In this document: positions 45,385 through 57,324 of the stretch, one piece after another
Numbering within the stretch: position 1 is the stretch's first letter
How the letters are laid out: each line of letters opens with the position of its first letter
DNA from: Bactrocera neohumeralis
Taxonomy: Eukaryota; Arthropoda; Insecta; Diptera; Tephritidae
NCBI RefSeq assembly: GCF_024586455.1
Contig: NC_065923.1
Coordinates: 43,904,264 to 43,968,263 of the forward strand
DNA length: 64,000 nucleotides
Direction of reading: 5' to 3'
Translations under genes and position numbers: made by a program
Notes under the pieces: model-generated
Database searches by the model: none
What the model saw: the letters and a program-made list of their open reading frames with translations, nothing else
What the model was told of the DNA's origin: nothing

Positions 45385-46270
45385 TCTATATAAAATACCA
45401 CCGGGGCCGCTGAGAAAAAACCGGGTCCAGATGGGGTCCTTTCCCGTGACGATCATGATTGATGAAAACTTTTGATCCTTGCTAAAGCGCTAAACGAAAT
45501 GTTCGAGCAGTAATGGTATTCAATAAGTTGTATGTATGTAGTAACATGGGTTTCAAAATTAGGTGGTATTATCTTTGTTGATGGTAGTATCGTCTCGACA
45601 TGCTTTAAATTCCCAGCAACCTTTTTGCATTCATTAGAAATTGTTCTCCAATTGTCGCACAGTCATGACAATTCAACAAGAAAGCTATCTAGGTTTCTTT
45701 CATTGATTGTATGAAGGAATGGAAGTCATCAAAACACCATTCAAGAATCCATAAACGTCCCGACGAGTTTCTGCCGTAAGATTGAATTTTTAAAAATAGC
45801 TTGAAGACATCGGGTCTGGCACCCCACCTCGTTTTAGAAAGACAAAGAATATAATTGAGTATTTTGGAAAAATATTTCTCAAGGATAGCATTCAGCCAAG
45901 TCGACTCGAGCCAAATTCAGTGTGTGGGTACCACAGGACGAAAAAAGTGCATCTTAGTTTTACGCTTGATTTAATTTTATGCTCATTCGCATTTACCGCG
46001 TATACTACTACTAATATTTTCGTTGCCCTATCCACAGCTATCTTAAAAACGAATTTTCTAATTTTCTAAAGTTTTGTAAATTAAAGCGGCAATAGCTTTG
46101 CCGGCTTTTTCATGACAATCTATTAATGCGAAAAAACATTTGGCTGTGTGGTAGACTTAAACTTTGTATATATCGGTTTTCAGAAGTGTATTTATATTGC
46201 CATTATATATGTATATCGTTACCGACAATGAGGTTTATCGATTTTCATAGTTCCCATAAAATGTCATTAT
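45385..46270. other. Unassigned region with a possible RT motif
   Basis: At about 45405-45440 the + strand reads EKKPGPDGVLSRDD. KPGPDGV is the hallmark of the RT finger region of non-LTR elements such as R1 or jockey, so this may be a scrap of another LINE. The rest is unrecognised. Confidence 0.35.
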
Positions 46271-46428
46271 AATTAACAAGTAAGGAAGGGCTAAGTTCGG
46301 GTGTCACTGAACATTTTATACTCTCGCATCATAAAGTGATAATCGAGATTTCATTATCCGTCATTTACATATTTTTCAAATAAGGTATTACACAAGTAAA
46401 GTTTTATTCCGCTATCATCATTGGTTCC

Positions 46429-46447
46429 TATATATATATATATATAT
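46429..46447. repeat. (TA)n microsatellite
   Basis: About 19 bases of alternating TA within the dispersed repeat. Confidence 0.8.
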
Positions 46448-47160
46448 TATACAGAGAAGGCATCAGATGGAATTCAAAATAGCGTTATATTGGAAGAAGG
46501 CGTGGTTGTGAACCGATTTCACCCATGTTTCGTAAATGTTATCAGGGTGTTGAGAAAATATTATATACCGAATTTCATTGACAGTGGTTGAGTAGTTCCT
46601 GAGATGTGGTTTTAAGTGGGCGACGCCACGCCCATTTTCAATTTTTAAAAAAAGCCTGGGTGCAGATTCCTTCTGCCATTTCTTTCGTAAAATTTAGTGT
46701 TTTTGACGTTTTTTGTTAGTCGGTTAACGCACTTTTAGTGATTTTCAACATAACCTTTGTATGGGAGGTGGGTGTGGTTATTATCCGATTTCTTCCATTT
46801 TTGAACTGTATATGGAAATGCCTAAAGAAAATGACTCTATAGAGTTTGGTTGACATAGCTATAGTAGTTTCCGAGATATGTACAAAAAACTTAGTAGGGG
46901 GCGGGGCCACGCCCACTTTTCCAAAAAAATTACGTCCAAATATGCCCTCCCTAATGCGATCCTTTGTGCCAAATTTCACTTTAATATCTTTATTTATGGC
47001 TTAGTTATGACACTTTATAGGTTTTCGGTTTTCGCCATTTTGTGGGCGTGGCAGTGGGCCGATTTTGCCCATCTTCGAACTTAACCTTCTTATGGAGCCA
47101 AGAAATACGTGTACCACGTTTCATCATGATATCTCAATTTTTACTCAAGTTACAGCTTGC

Positions 47161-47220
47161 ACGGACGGACGGACAGACACGGACGGACGGACGGAGAGAC
47201 GGACGGACGGACAGACAGAC
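47161..47220. repeat. (ACGG)/(ACAG) tetranucleotide tract
   Basis: 60 bases of GGAC-type tetranucleotides with a few A and G substitutions, part of the dispersed repeat. The corresponding tract in the reverse copy is at 37507-37545. Confidence 0.85.
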
Positions 47221-47374
47221 ATCCGGATTTCGACTCCACTCGTCACCCTGATCACTTTGGTATATATAACCCTAAATCTGTCTCTTTTAGTTTTAGGACT
47301 TACAAACAACCGTTATGTGAACAAAACTATAGTACTCTCCTTAGCAACTTTGTTGCGAGAGTATAAAAATCAAA

Positions 47375-48105
47375 AATGCATACTTAGTTAAAATAGTATT
47401 CCGGTAGTAACAAGGACAGTATTTTGGAGAAAATGTGGCCTTTTATAAATCCCGTAAACGTCTAATACATTTTATTTAATTGTTTGCTTTTATTTCTTTT
47501 CTGTACCACTCGAATAATAAGGGAATGAATCAATAAATAATATTATAAGAATGTTAAGGCTCTAATTTTCAAATAAAAAATTTAGTAAGTTAATAGTAAA
47601 AGGAAGTTATAAACAATTTACTGGTTTCGTTTTCGTCCGTAAAATTAGCAAAATTGTCATGATTTTATTGTCGCCTTATTTAGTTCCGTACATTCGTTGA
47701 AAAGCTTGTTTGCGCATGAATTTAATATATATAGGTAAGTAATCCCAATCGTGCCAATAAGCTGCTTAGCGACATCAACTGAGATGTGGTTGTAAATTTT
47801 GTTGTGCGGTTGCAAGCAATAAATTTTACAGTTAGCTCGCTGTGTTTATGATGGCCGATGGCTTACTACGTTCCAACTCTTACCACGTCAGCATGAGCAC
47901 TATAATAAAGGCTGTTGGTGCAGAGATTTGTCAATATGGCGATTGTGGTGTCACAAAATTGTGAACAATTTCGCAAAAACAACTCAATAAATAGGGTTAG
48001 AGAGAGCCTTGAAACTTTCATTGATTATAGTTTCGGATTATATTCAATAATATAATTTTGTTTTAAAGTCGTCCAATATTTAATAATTCTTTGTTATTTC
48101 CGAGG
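47375..48105. other. AT-rich spacer, nothing recognised
   Basis: No feature supported. Confidence 0.4.
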
Positions 48106-48109
48106 AGAC

Positions 48110-48262
48110 GAGTCAATAGTTTTCTGTTTGGAAATCGTAACCGGCTCCCTCTGCGTCAATGCAGCGCTGCCAGGGCGTTTTCCAAGCATTGAAGGCGTCA
48201 CGGAAGGCATTCTCCGTAATAGCCTTGAGAGCCGAGGTGCATGTTGCTTGGATCCCCTCAAC
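48110..48262 (-). pseudogene. Mariner C-terminal fragment
   Basis: GGCATTCTCCGTAATAGCCT and GCCGAGGTGCATGTTGCTTG match 34965-35020 (GGCATCCTCCGGACTAGCCT, ACCGAGGTGCATGCTGCTTG), the C-terminal coding region of that mariner. The fragment reads GIQATCTSALKAITENAF on the minus strand. Confidence 0.75.
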
Positions 48263-48264
48263 TA

Positions 48265-49075
48265 TAGGTACCGGGGTCTAAATATTCCTCACCTAGCGGT
48301 TTAAGGTTAATAGTTTTGGTTAGATTTGCTCAATTTTTGGTCGTAAGGTGGGGCACACTAAAGGCATTTTTAGTGCAAAGTTTTGTTTGCAATCTGTCCT
48401 GTCCGCGGAAATTTTAATTATATCCAAATGAAAATCCATGCCATTTGTTGTCACACGCTGTGCAGCACGCGCAATGTGAGTTAAAAGCGTAGCAAAAACG
48501 AGAGATACTGTGCTCTAGAATAATTTCCACATTCCCTCCTGGAAGGAGTTTTGTCATTTAGCGTCGCGTCGTTTCAATTGTTAACAACGCTTTATTTGCG
48601 TCTTAGAAGCGGCAAAGCTCAAAAAGGTAGTATTTTTTTGTTGGCAGTTTTTACCATCATAAATATAACAACTGCTTTCAAAAATTGGCCCTAACGGGGA
48701 AACCAACAAACCCACACAAACAAAAATAAATTAAATGTTTTTCTCTCATACACTCCTTTCTAACATAGTAGATTACCAATGAAGCAATTAACAAAACAGA
48801 AGACATATGTAAAAAATAATCCAATCGATCAACCAAAAAAGTTGTTACAATTCTATTCGAATTTAAGCTAACAACTTTTCATTCTAAAAATAAAAAATAA
48901 CCATTTAATAAAAAAACCAAACCAGAAATGAAAAAACTCACTCTAATAGTAACTATTAATATTTTATGCCTAATAAAATGATATATTCATAGAAAGTATA
49001 TATTAGCACAAACTTAATTATATGTTTATATCAGCTGAGTAAAATGGTTCTTACTACTAGTATGTGATTTATTGT
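48265..49075. other. Spacer with a partial dispersed repeat
   Basis: 48264-48400 shares GGTACCGGGGTCTAAATATT and AATTTTTGGTCGTAAGGTG-type blocks with the repeat at 60.69 kb. The remainder is AT-rich and unassigned. Confidence 0.35.
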
Positions 49076-49079
49076 AAAA

Positions 49080-49640
49080 AAAAGTAAGGAACGGCTAAGT
49101 TCGAATGTAACCTAACATTTTACTACTTGCAATCAAAGCCTTTGAAATACCAGAGTAACAAAATCAAGTTTTCGCCAAATTTTTTTACTTCAGGTCCAAA
49201 GATACACTGTTATGTGTAAAACACGCGGTCGCATTTTCATTGAGATAACTAACATATTAGCCGATATATGCATTATAAAATCACCCGGAAGCTCTTAAAT
49301 TTTTATACGTATTAGGCATATGGGGACTTAGGGAAGTAATTTTCCAATTCAATCCCATTTGTCACTATCAGGAAAAGATTGTCTCTGATCCGGAATATTA
49401 AATAACTTATTAAATAACTTAATATTCCGGATCAGAGACAATTTATGGCGCTTTAAGTAATTTTAACAGTACCATCATATGGGGAGTAAACGAAGTCATC
49501 ATTTGCTTTCATCAGTTTTCACTCTGTAGGTAGAAGTTCTTATCTTGTTTTATTTGCGCTTGGTGAATTTGGTTGTTGTCGCTTAACTAACAGAGTCATA
49601 CACTGCGTATGATGAACATATAGTATTTCTTCTCTACAAA
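49080..49640 (+). repeat. Dispersed fly repeat with internal hairpin
   Basis: Head AAGTAAGGAACGGCTAAGTT, then ATCACCCGGAAGCTCTTAAA and CATATGGGGACTTAGGGAAG. It continues after the hairpin with AACAGTACCATCATATGGGG and CGCTTGGTGAATTTGGTTGT (compare 16440-16560). Non-coding. Confidence 0.65.
49378..49442. repeat. Perfect 24-bp inverted repeat, 17-nt loop
   Basis: Arms 49378-49401 and 49419-49442 are exact reverse complements (ATTGTCTCTGATCCGGAATA and so on). The loop and inner arm also contain TTAAATAACTTA twice in tandem. It lies in the middle of a dispersed-repeat copy where other copies have no such palindrome. Confidence 0.92.
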
Positions 49641-49644
49641 TTGG

Positions 49645-49968
49645 AAAAACCGAATACACATTTCCAACAATGAGAGGTAGAAGTGAATGTCATTTTTTTG
49701 AACACGCATTCATAATAAAACTTTTAACAAATCTTTATATTTAAACACAACCCTTTTAATGCGCTAATTGTTGTATGTGGAAAACTTACATTAAGAAATT
49801 GCATTACTTCCACAAGATCATACTTTACAGTACACATTCTTATAAATACTAAAATTACTTAAAAACTCATTGTAGCCTCATCTCGAATAACTTTCATTAG
49901 TAAAATTTGTGTTTGTGTTTATTTTATGGTTCCTTACAGCAGGCTGCTTTAACTTGAGTATACATATG
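49645..49968. other. Spacer, nothing recognised
   Basis: No feature supported. Confidence 0.4.
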
Positions 49969-49970
49969 TA

Positions 49971-51275
49971 CTACTGTGCCCAAAAAGGTGACATTGTATT
50001 TATTTTGAAAATTCTTTATTTATTCTTCCAAATCAATTTCATCTCCTTCAAAGTAATCTCCTCCCGATGCAATGCACTTATGCCAACGGATTTTCCAATC
50101 TTCGAAACACTGGTTGTAGTCACTTTCCGGGATGGCCTTCAGTTCCGTCTTCGCTGCGGCTTGAATCTCCTCTATCGTATAAAAACGGTGTCCCCGGAGC
50201 GGTCTTTTGAGTTTGGTGACCAGCCAGAAGTCGCACGGCGCCAGATCAGGTGAATACGGTGCTTGCAGAACGATATGGGTTGAGTTTTGGCGAAATGATC
50301 ACGAATTACGAGGACAATATGGGATGGCATTATCGTGGTGTAAAAACCAAGAATTGTCTTTCCACAATTCCGGCCTTTTTAGGCGGATAGCGTTACACAA
50401 ACGACGCATAACGTTCAAATAATATTCCTTGTTGACTGTTTGACCGGTTGGAAGGAATTCATAATGCACAACGCCACGATAATCGAAGAAAACAGTCAAC
50501 ATGACCTTGATTTTTGAGCGACTTTGGCGCGATTTTTTTGGTCTCGGCTCTCTTTTGGCACGATATTCGCTCGATTGATGGGTTGTTTCGGAGGCGTAAG
50601 CATAGATCCAAGTCTCATCGCCAGTAATAATGCGTTTCATGACACTCTGGTAGTCGGAAAGCATCGTTTCACACACTGCAACGCGACGCCTTTTTTCCAA
50701 AAAATTCAATGTTTTCGCTACCAGTCGAGATTTTACGCACGTGAGGCCCAAAACATCCTTCAAACTGGTATTGTCTGAGCCTTCCGATATGCCAACTTCA
50801 TCAGCAAGGTCTCTAATTGTTAATCGACGGTTTTTCAACACCAAATCTTTGATTTGTTGAACGTGAGCTTCGTCGGTTGAGGTTGAGGTTGCTGGCCGCC
50901 CTGGACGCTCTTCGTCTTCGACACGTTCACGGCCGGCTTGGAACTCACTATACCACTTGTAAAAATTTTCTGTAGACATAGCCTCATCACCAAAGGCTTT
51001 CTGGACCACCTTCAACGTATCCGCAGCAGAAAATTGATTCCGTAAACAAAATTTAATGCAAATTCTTTGTTCAACAAATTTCGACATCGCAAAAAACGAA
51101 AAACACACTTTTAGCAGCTCACAAAACGACACGTATCTCAAACACTAATGAATATTTGAACATGAAATTTGACATAAATGTGACTGACAGTACTACCAAC
51201 CTAAAAAAAAATAATTCTTCAAATCCTTCGGCGCGCGCAGTTTAAATTCAAATGTCACTTTTTTTTATATCAAGA
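49971..51275 (-). mobile_element. Mariner, nearly full length
   Basis: About 1.3 kb. The ends are CTACTGTGCCCAAAAAGGTG (49971-49990) and, at about 51252-51275, the complement of an imperfect match (AAAAAAAAGTGACATT core), i.e. strongly diverged inverted repeats. Same family as the 539-bp derivative at 11.44 kb (shared CTACTGTG ends, shared N-terminus) and probably the relic at 2.4 kb. It is the best mariner coding sequence in the window. Confidence 0.85.
50020..51087 (-). pseudogene. Mariner transposase with late frameshift
   Basis: The frame runs from 51141; the likely true start is the Met at 51087 (MSKFVEQRICIKFCLRNQFS). Order: helix-turn-helix with FYKWYSEFQAGRERVEDEER, linker PGRPATSTSTDEAHVQQIKD, second helix-turn-helix ILADEVGIS-like, then RIITGDETWIYAYASETTHQ (first Asp). 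It continues FFDYRGVVHYEFLPTGQTVN and SWFLHHDNAIPYCP (second Asp). A frame shift near 50300 interrupts it. Another frame then reads APYSPDLAPCDFWLVTKLKR (third Asp) and ends WHKCIASGGDYFEGDEIDLE at a stop at 50020-50022. All three Asps survive and total length is near the usual ~345 residues. A deletion after VGISEGS also looks likely. Confidence 0.88.
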
Positions 51276-51279
51276 TATG

Positions 51280-51375
51280 AGAAAAAGCATATCAGTTAGC
51301 TTCTGCTATTATTTTATATCCTCCGAATATCCATCAAGTGTAGCAACGATTTCTACCACCTTAAATATGTTGCTC
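51280..51375. other. Short spacer
   Basis: Between the mariner and the LINE 3' end; nothing seen. Confidence 0.4.
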
Positions 51376-51878
51376 GTTTCTTCTTCTTTACTGACGTAGA
51401 CGCCGCTTACGTGATTATAGGCGAGTTAACAACAGCGCGACAGTCACTTCTACTTTTCGCTAAGTGGCGCCAATTGGATATTTCAAGCGTAGCCAGGTCC
51501 TTCTCCACTTGGTCCTTCCAATAGATTGGAGGCCTTCCTCTTCTTTGCTTCCCTGGCAGGTACTGCGTCGAATAATTTCAGAGTTGGAGTGTTTCGTCTA
51601 TTCGGACAACATGACCTAGCCAGCATAGCCGCTGTCTATTAATTCCCTGAACTGTGTCAATTTCGTCATATATCTCATACAGCTCGTCGTTCCATCGAAT
51701 GCGATATTCGCCGTGGTCAACGCGCAAAAGACCATAAATCTTTCGCAGAACTCTTCACTAGTAAACTCTTAACGTCAACTCATCAGTTTTTGTCATCCTC
51801 CAAGCGTCTGCACCATATAGCAGGACGGGAATGATGAGTGACTTATAGAGTTTGGTTTTTGTTCGTCGAGAGAGGACT

Positions 51879-52794
51879 TTACAAAGACAATTGCCTACTC
51901 CGTCGGAAATAACACCTGTTGGTAAGAGTTATCATGCGTTGGATTTCCAGGCTGACATTGTTGGTGGTGTTTATCCTGGTTCCTAAATAGACGAAATTAT
52001 CTACAACTTCAAAGTTATAACTGTTAGCAGTGACATGAAAGCCAAGTCGCGAGTGCGACGACTGTTTGTATGATGACAGGAGATATTTCGTCTTGCTCTC
52101 ATTCACAGCCAGAGCCATTTGCTTTGTTGAATTGTCCAGTCTGGAGAAAGCAGAACTAAGGGCGCGGGTGTTGAGGCCGATGATATCAATATCATCGCCA
52201 TACAGCACTCTTGTAAAAGATTGTACCTGATCGGTTAAGTTCTATAACTCGAATTATTTTCTCCAGTAGCAGATAGGAGAAGTTGCACCATAGGGAGTCG
52301 CCTTGTCTGAAGCCTCGTTTGGTATCGAACGGCTCGGAGAGGTCCTTCCCGATCCTGAGGGAGCTTTTGGTGTAGCTCAGCGTTAGTTTACACAGCCATA
52401 TTAGTTTTGCGGGGATAGCAAATTCAAACATCGCGGTATAAAGGCAGCTCCATTTCGTGCTGTCGAAAGCAGCTTTGCAATCGACGAAGAGGACACTCCA
52501 TCTCTCTCGATTCTCTTATCGCGGGTCTGAAGCCGCACAGATAAGGTCCAATCAGTTTGTTGACGGTGGGCTTCAATCTCACAATACGCTCGATAGAACC
52601 TTATACGCGATGTTTAGGAGACATATACCACGGTAGTTGGCGTAGATTGTGGGGTCTCCCTTCTCGTGGATTGGGCAGAGCACAGTTAAATTCCAATCGT
52701 TGGGCATGCTTTCGTCCGACCATATTTTACAAAGAAGCTGATGCGTGCTCCTTATCAGTTCTTCGCCGCCATGTTTGAATAGCTCGGCCAGCAA
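51879..52794 (-). pseudogene. LINE RT segments, YGDD variant
   Basis: Three frames in order: 52579-52794 (AELFKHGGEELIRSTHQLLC and LCPIHEKGDPTIYANYRGIC), 52192-52431 (FAIPAKLIWLCKLTLSYTKS and DTKRGFRQGDSLWCNF, motif B), and 51879-52208 (YGDDIDIIGLNTRALSSAFS, motif C). Motif C is YGDD here, where the copy at 29.2 kb has YADD; a single GCC to GGC change explains it. Frame breaks separate the parts. Confidence 0.88.
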
Positions 52795-53375
52795 TCCATC
52801 AGCCCCTACCGACGGGTAATTGCTATTCGAACTTCTTCATGGTCAAGCAATAGAACGTCTGCTCCTTCGTTATCGATTGGGGAATCGAGTTCGCCTTCTC
52901 CTGGCATTAGTCAATAGATCACCTTTGGGGTTCTACAAGAGTATGCTCCGGCCTTGTAACCTTCTGTTGGTCGCCGCATTTTGTCGTAAAATTTTCGAGA
53001 AGTCACTGCTCGTCGTATCAGCTGTACGTAAGGTGTTTGAAATGCCGTCCCACAGTTCCCTTATACCGAGTTGTTGATGAGTGCTATCAGAGAGCAGTAG
53101 TGCAAACCGAGTAGAAAATCGTTCGGCTGTCTGTTGTGATTGCAGCTTCTGGACGTCGAACCTTCCTTGTGTTTGTTAACGTGCGCTTTTTGCTACACAG
53201 AGGCGGGTGCGAATCTTGGCTGCAACAAGGTAGTGGTCCGAGTCGATGTTAGGACCTCGGAGCGCACGCATGTCTGGAAACGTGTCTTCCGTTTATCACA
53301 ACATGATCGATCTGGTTGGTGGCTTTTGGGTTCAGAGACAGCCAGGTGGCTTGATGAATTTTTCATTGCTGAAAT

Positions 53376-53813
53376 CTAGTACCTCAGATAAGGATATTTC
53401 GGGTCCCGCCGAAGTGGATCAGCCTCAACCCATTTGGGGATGTTTCTTAGTGGAGGAAATGGAGTGAACTTACCTACCGCACCGCCAAATATACTTTTTT
53501 TACCCACCCTGGCGTTAAAGTCGCCAAGCACAATTTTGATATCGTGACGAGGGCAGCTCTCATAGGTACGCTCCAAGCGCTCATAGAAGGCATCTTTGGT
53601 CACATCGTCCTTCTCTTCCGACGGGGCGTGGGCGCAAATCAGAGATATGTTGAAGAACCTCGCTTTGATGCGGATTGAGGCTAGACGTTCATCCACCGGA
53701 GTCGGAGTCGCTCTTCCACCACGAATCCCATACCAAATTTGCGCTCCTTTATATGGCCACTCTAGTAAATTCCACAAGGGTCTAATCGCCTCAGTTTTTG
53801 TCCCGTCCATCAC
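53376..53813 (-). pseudogene. LINE endonuclease domain
   Basis: Reads MDGTKTEAIRPLWNLLEWPY, then GIRGGRATPTPVDERLASIR, then IKARFFNISLICAHAPSEEK, then DDVTKDAFYERLERTYESCP, then HDIKIVLGDFNARVGK. The Asp and Asn of GDFNARVG and the His of HAP are the apurinic-type endonuclease signatures that nick target DNA. The first part, with the QEMRW-like Glu, is broken upstream (about 53820-53900). Confidence 0.88.
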
Positions 53814-54239
53814 ATTTCTGGGACGGCGATGATATCACTCTAACGAGAACATCAACCAGCTGGGCAGCGGGACCTTCCGATTTAAGGGAAAGGAAATTCC
53901 AAGCACATGCCCTGAAATCGTAATCATAATTCGTTTGTCATGGCTGTCATCAAATGGGGGTCTCTCATCCGAGGCTGGTTGCTACTTTTCATTGGAGCGT
54001 TTTATTACGTGGCGGGTCCCAAACCCAGTGATAAACCCTATGAAGGGGATGTTTCGCCTTCTCACATTAGCTCCCCTTCGAACGGATGTTCTTAGGTTAC
54101 CCAGAGGATACTTGGTCAAAGACCGGAAGTAGTGAGCTGCTTGAGCCATATGTAAAAGAATCGTTTCTGGCTACTTCCATATGAATGGCGATAAGAAAAC
54201 TTTCCTCACTTGCGTGAACTTCAACACATGACTTCATTG

Positions 54240-57200
54240 GACAAAAGACAAAATAGTTTAGTCATACCAGATAGAAAGTGTAAGTAATTGTATAAATTTT
54301 GCACAACAGCACAAGTTTTTTTTAGTAGCTTTAGAAAGTGGGGAATATTTCAACATCCACAAATGAAAACGTTTATTAATAATAGAAAGAGAAGTAAGAG
54401 GACAGAAAGTCGCCAACTATGCTCTTATAACATTTGTTTTATAAAAGACTGAAATCGTTCATTAAGACACGGTAAGCCGGAAAAAAAGTGTATAATTTTA
54501 TTCCAGTGAGATATATTTGAGTAATATAATGTTGCATATAGTTGCACAGCATATGCTTAGTACACATTATGGCTTTTTACGAAACGCGACCAGTGATAAT
54601 ATAGGTCAATGAAACCAATCATAATGTAAGAGATATAGCGCTGGAATGTATCTATATGTTATGTTATGTTTTGTTTGACTACTTTGCAGTCATTCATTAA
54701 CAGAGCGTGTTAGTTACCGTAAGTGAGCAATCAAGTGACAGTTTTACTGAAATAATAACAGTCGTGTATTACTTTTGACAGATACGCCACCTTACTTAGT
54801 GAATAAATATTCTTTATTTCTTAATATATATTGTACTTTCTTAATGCCAAATATGGCGGCCAGTGTATGAGTTGTATATACATATGTATATATAATACTA
54901 CTTGGATTCCGAACCAATGGTTGACGTTTTGCATCTTAAGGTATTGCTTTGGGTTTGGATGTGGCAACATTTATTCTGGTAATGAAAATACTAACTTTGT
55001 TTTTCTATCATTTATATTTAATCTGATCACTCGGTCTAATATCGATTTAATCTTGTTTGCATAAGCTTAGCGATGGTACTTAGGAATTTTCCTCCAACCA
55101 AAACAGCCCAACTTCCCTCTTTTCTAGATATACAAATACATTTTATTGATTGGATATGATAAGTAATTATTTCTAAAACAAATGCGTGAAATTATTTTAA
55201 ATGCATGTATGGATTTGTTTAGGATTTGTTCTGGCAAAATATGTTAAAATTTCATTTATTTGTGCTTAGATTCTTGCGAGTAACTCGAATTAACTCTTCA
55301 TTACATGTTTCACTTATTTTTGTTCACATTTTAATACTGAAATTTTTTAACTTGATGTCAACTTTTCCATTTACACAAAACAAACAAAAAATGAAAAGAA
55401 AGTATATTGGATGTAATCACGCCATAAACCTATCAAGTTATTAATATATGTGTATGGATTTGTTTATTTATTTTGCATCACAAAATGTGGTACATTTAAA
55501 ATAAAGGTGGTTATTAAACTAAATTTTCATTTGATTCATTCATTAATTTCAAATAAATTTTGCGTAGATACTAACTCACAACACTGGTTTTGCGAAAACT
55601 TTATTGGTAAAATTTTCAAGAACTCTGAGTGATGACTGGCAACGTTGTAATTTGGGTTTTTCATTTTGATTCGTTGGAACTCAAAACTTTTAAGATGAAA
55701 TCAATTCAGCGTGTTTATGGTGAAAATTTAATTTGAACTAGAAAATAAATGTGTGTCACATGTGCATGTCAATATATTTGTATAGTAATACATGTATGTT
55801 AAGTGTACATATTCATGGTTTCATGAATGTTAGAATAGAATGTTCACGTGAAATTGCTGCAATGAAGCATAAATTCCATTTTACTTTCCAACTGCAACGT
55901 TTGGTACTAACTTTTTCACGCAGTAGTGATCATTTGTTTTGCAGTGATCGATTAGGGGAAATTCTACTCATATATAAAGTAACAGCGTGTCACATTTTTA
56001 GGCAGTGAAAGCGAAATTCATCAAAATATAAACTATAACTAAAGAGGGGACAATACGTGCAAATATGGCAAAGTATAAATATAAGTCGTGTGAGTGGCAC
56101 AAATCCTGTTGAGAACACAAAAAAACAAAAACAAAAAAAAACAAAACTACGTTTTTGCCAAAATGTTACAACTAAGCGAAAAAACATCAAGATAAGGAAA
56201 AAATTTAAAAGGTCATAAAAAAAACTGACACATACGAACGCCAAACCCTTTGAGGGTTTTACTATACTGACCTAGTACCATCACCCTGACTTGGAATTTC
56301 TCACCCTCCAGACAATAATCCCAAAACGTTCCACAGTGTTATCACCTATGCCTCAGCGTGAATTTCCATCAACACCTTGCTTCATTCGCTGAAATACTCG
56401 CAAGTTTGTGGCTTTCAAACTACCGTCTTTCTGTCAGTACCCCAAGTATTGACTATTTTCGCGCTTTCTCAGCCGCTAAAAATGCTGACTTCGCACATGT
56501 GACCGTAATATAGTATGTTAGTTGATTCCTTATTTTTAAGATGAAGGACACTTTGATTTAGACCGAGTGAAGGTAGGGAATTGTGGTTCACGTTTTCATA
56601 CGAACATGCATACTTGCTGTGCTTCGAGTGATGGAAAAGTATAAGAAAAGTTGACAATTCCATACTGAACTTAACAAATTGCATGCGGCTTTCGATCGTC
56701 TTTCGTTGCCTCTGCTTTTAGCAGATAACACTCAAATAATCGCATATACTTATAATGTACATATATACGAATGCATGTATGTAACAGAAGGGAATTATGA
56801 TATATCGCTATCGGGTATAAAGAAATTTAATGCAGTTTTGGCTATGATGAAAGATAGTGGAAAAATTACAAAGATATATCGCATAAACTACAACGCGGTC
56901 CGCTTTATAAAGGGAGCGTCGAAAAATATAAAATAAAAGAAGTTAAAAGGATATGGTTACAAAAAAAAAGATACGGTCAAATATACAACTCACACAATTT
57001 TTAACGATTGGTTAAAAGTGTACGAGTAACCAAGAAAGTTTTAGGTCAACAGAAAGCAATTTCTACTGGAAATTCCAGAAAGTTGAGAATAATGCCATAA
57101 TATACCTACATATCCAGTGATTTATTACAAATTTTATATTCGCTTAATTTCTTCCTTTTTCGCAAGCGCATTTCTCTTAGCAATTCATTACTGGAAAATT

Positions 57201-57315
57201 GAATTTGATTTCTCAAAACATTTAACAACGTTGCATGGAAATGAATGGACAAAGTCAGAACAGCGAAAGGAAAGCAGAAACACAGAAGAAGAGCGAATTG
57301 CCTGACTTATATGTT
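54240..57315. other. AT-rich region, no gene supported
   Basis: Many short frames of hydrophobic, AT-driven composition (54831-56244). An 85-codon frame at 56679-56936 without an ATG contains NVHIYECMYVTEGNYDISLS and AVLAMMKDSGKITKIYRINY; I do not recognise it. No transposon detected. Confidence 0.35.
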
Positions 57316-57324
57316 GCGTATAAT

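Larger units (their letters stand above)
46275..47372 (+). repeat. Dispersed fly repeat, fullest copy
   Basis: Head AAGTAAGGAAGGGCTAAGTT then CATTTTATACTCTCGCATC. The body has repeated GGGCGTGGC and GCCACGCCCACTTTT blocks. A tetranucleotide tract at 47161-47220 is followed by a tail AACCGTTATGTGAACAAAAC and TTGTTGCGAGAGTATAAAAA. It is non-coding; the open frames at 46716-47391 come from this repeat. Other copies or pieces lie at 14.9, 16.4, 22.4, 31.1, 37.4, 49.1, 59.3 and 60.4 kb. Confidence 0.8.
51378..54237 (-). mobile_element. Near full-length LINE retrotransposon
   Basis: The 3' end (51378, TTC repeats = GAA tail, then GACGTAGACGCCGCTTACGT) to the 5' end near 54237 gives about 2.86 kb. 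The 5' boundary agrees with the independent copy at 57783 (shared GCGTGAACTT and ACACATGACT). Order on the minus strand: 5' region (54237-53900), endonuclease (53376-53813), linker (about 52900-53300), RT (52800-51900), C-terminal domain (51880-51400). Many frame breaks. Provisionally RTE-like from one ORF, a simple-repeat 3' tail and short length. Confidence 0.9.

Noticed and set aside
46878..47391. Cluster of frames with GRTDRHGRTDGETDG-type composition
   Set aside because: Translation of the GACG tetranucleotide tract inside the dispersed repeat.
53596..53832. + strand frame over the endonuclease
   Set aside because: Antisense of the LINE endonuclease on the minus strand.
55990..56244. 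Hydrophobic 84-codon frame as a membrane protein
   Set aside because: Phe-rich run created by A-rich tracts on the other strand; no Met context or homology.
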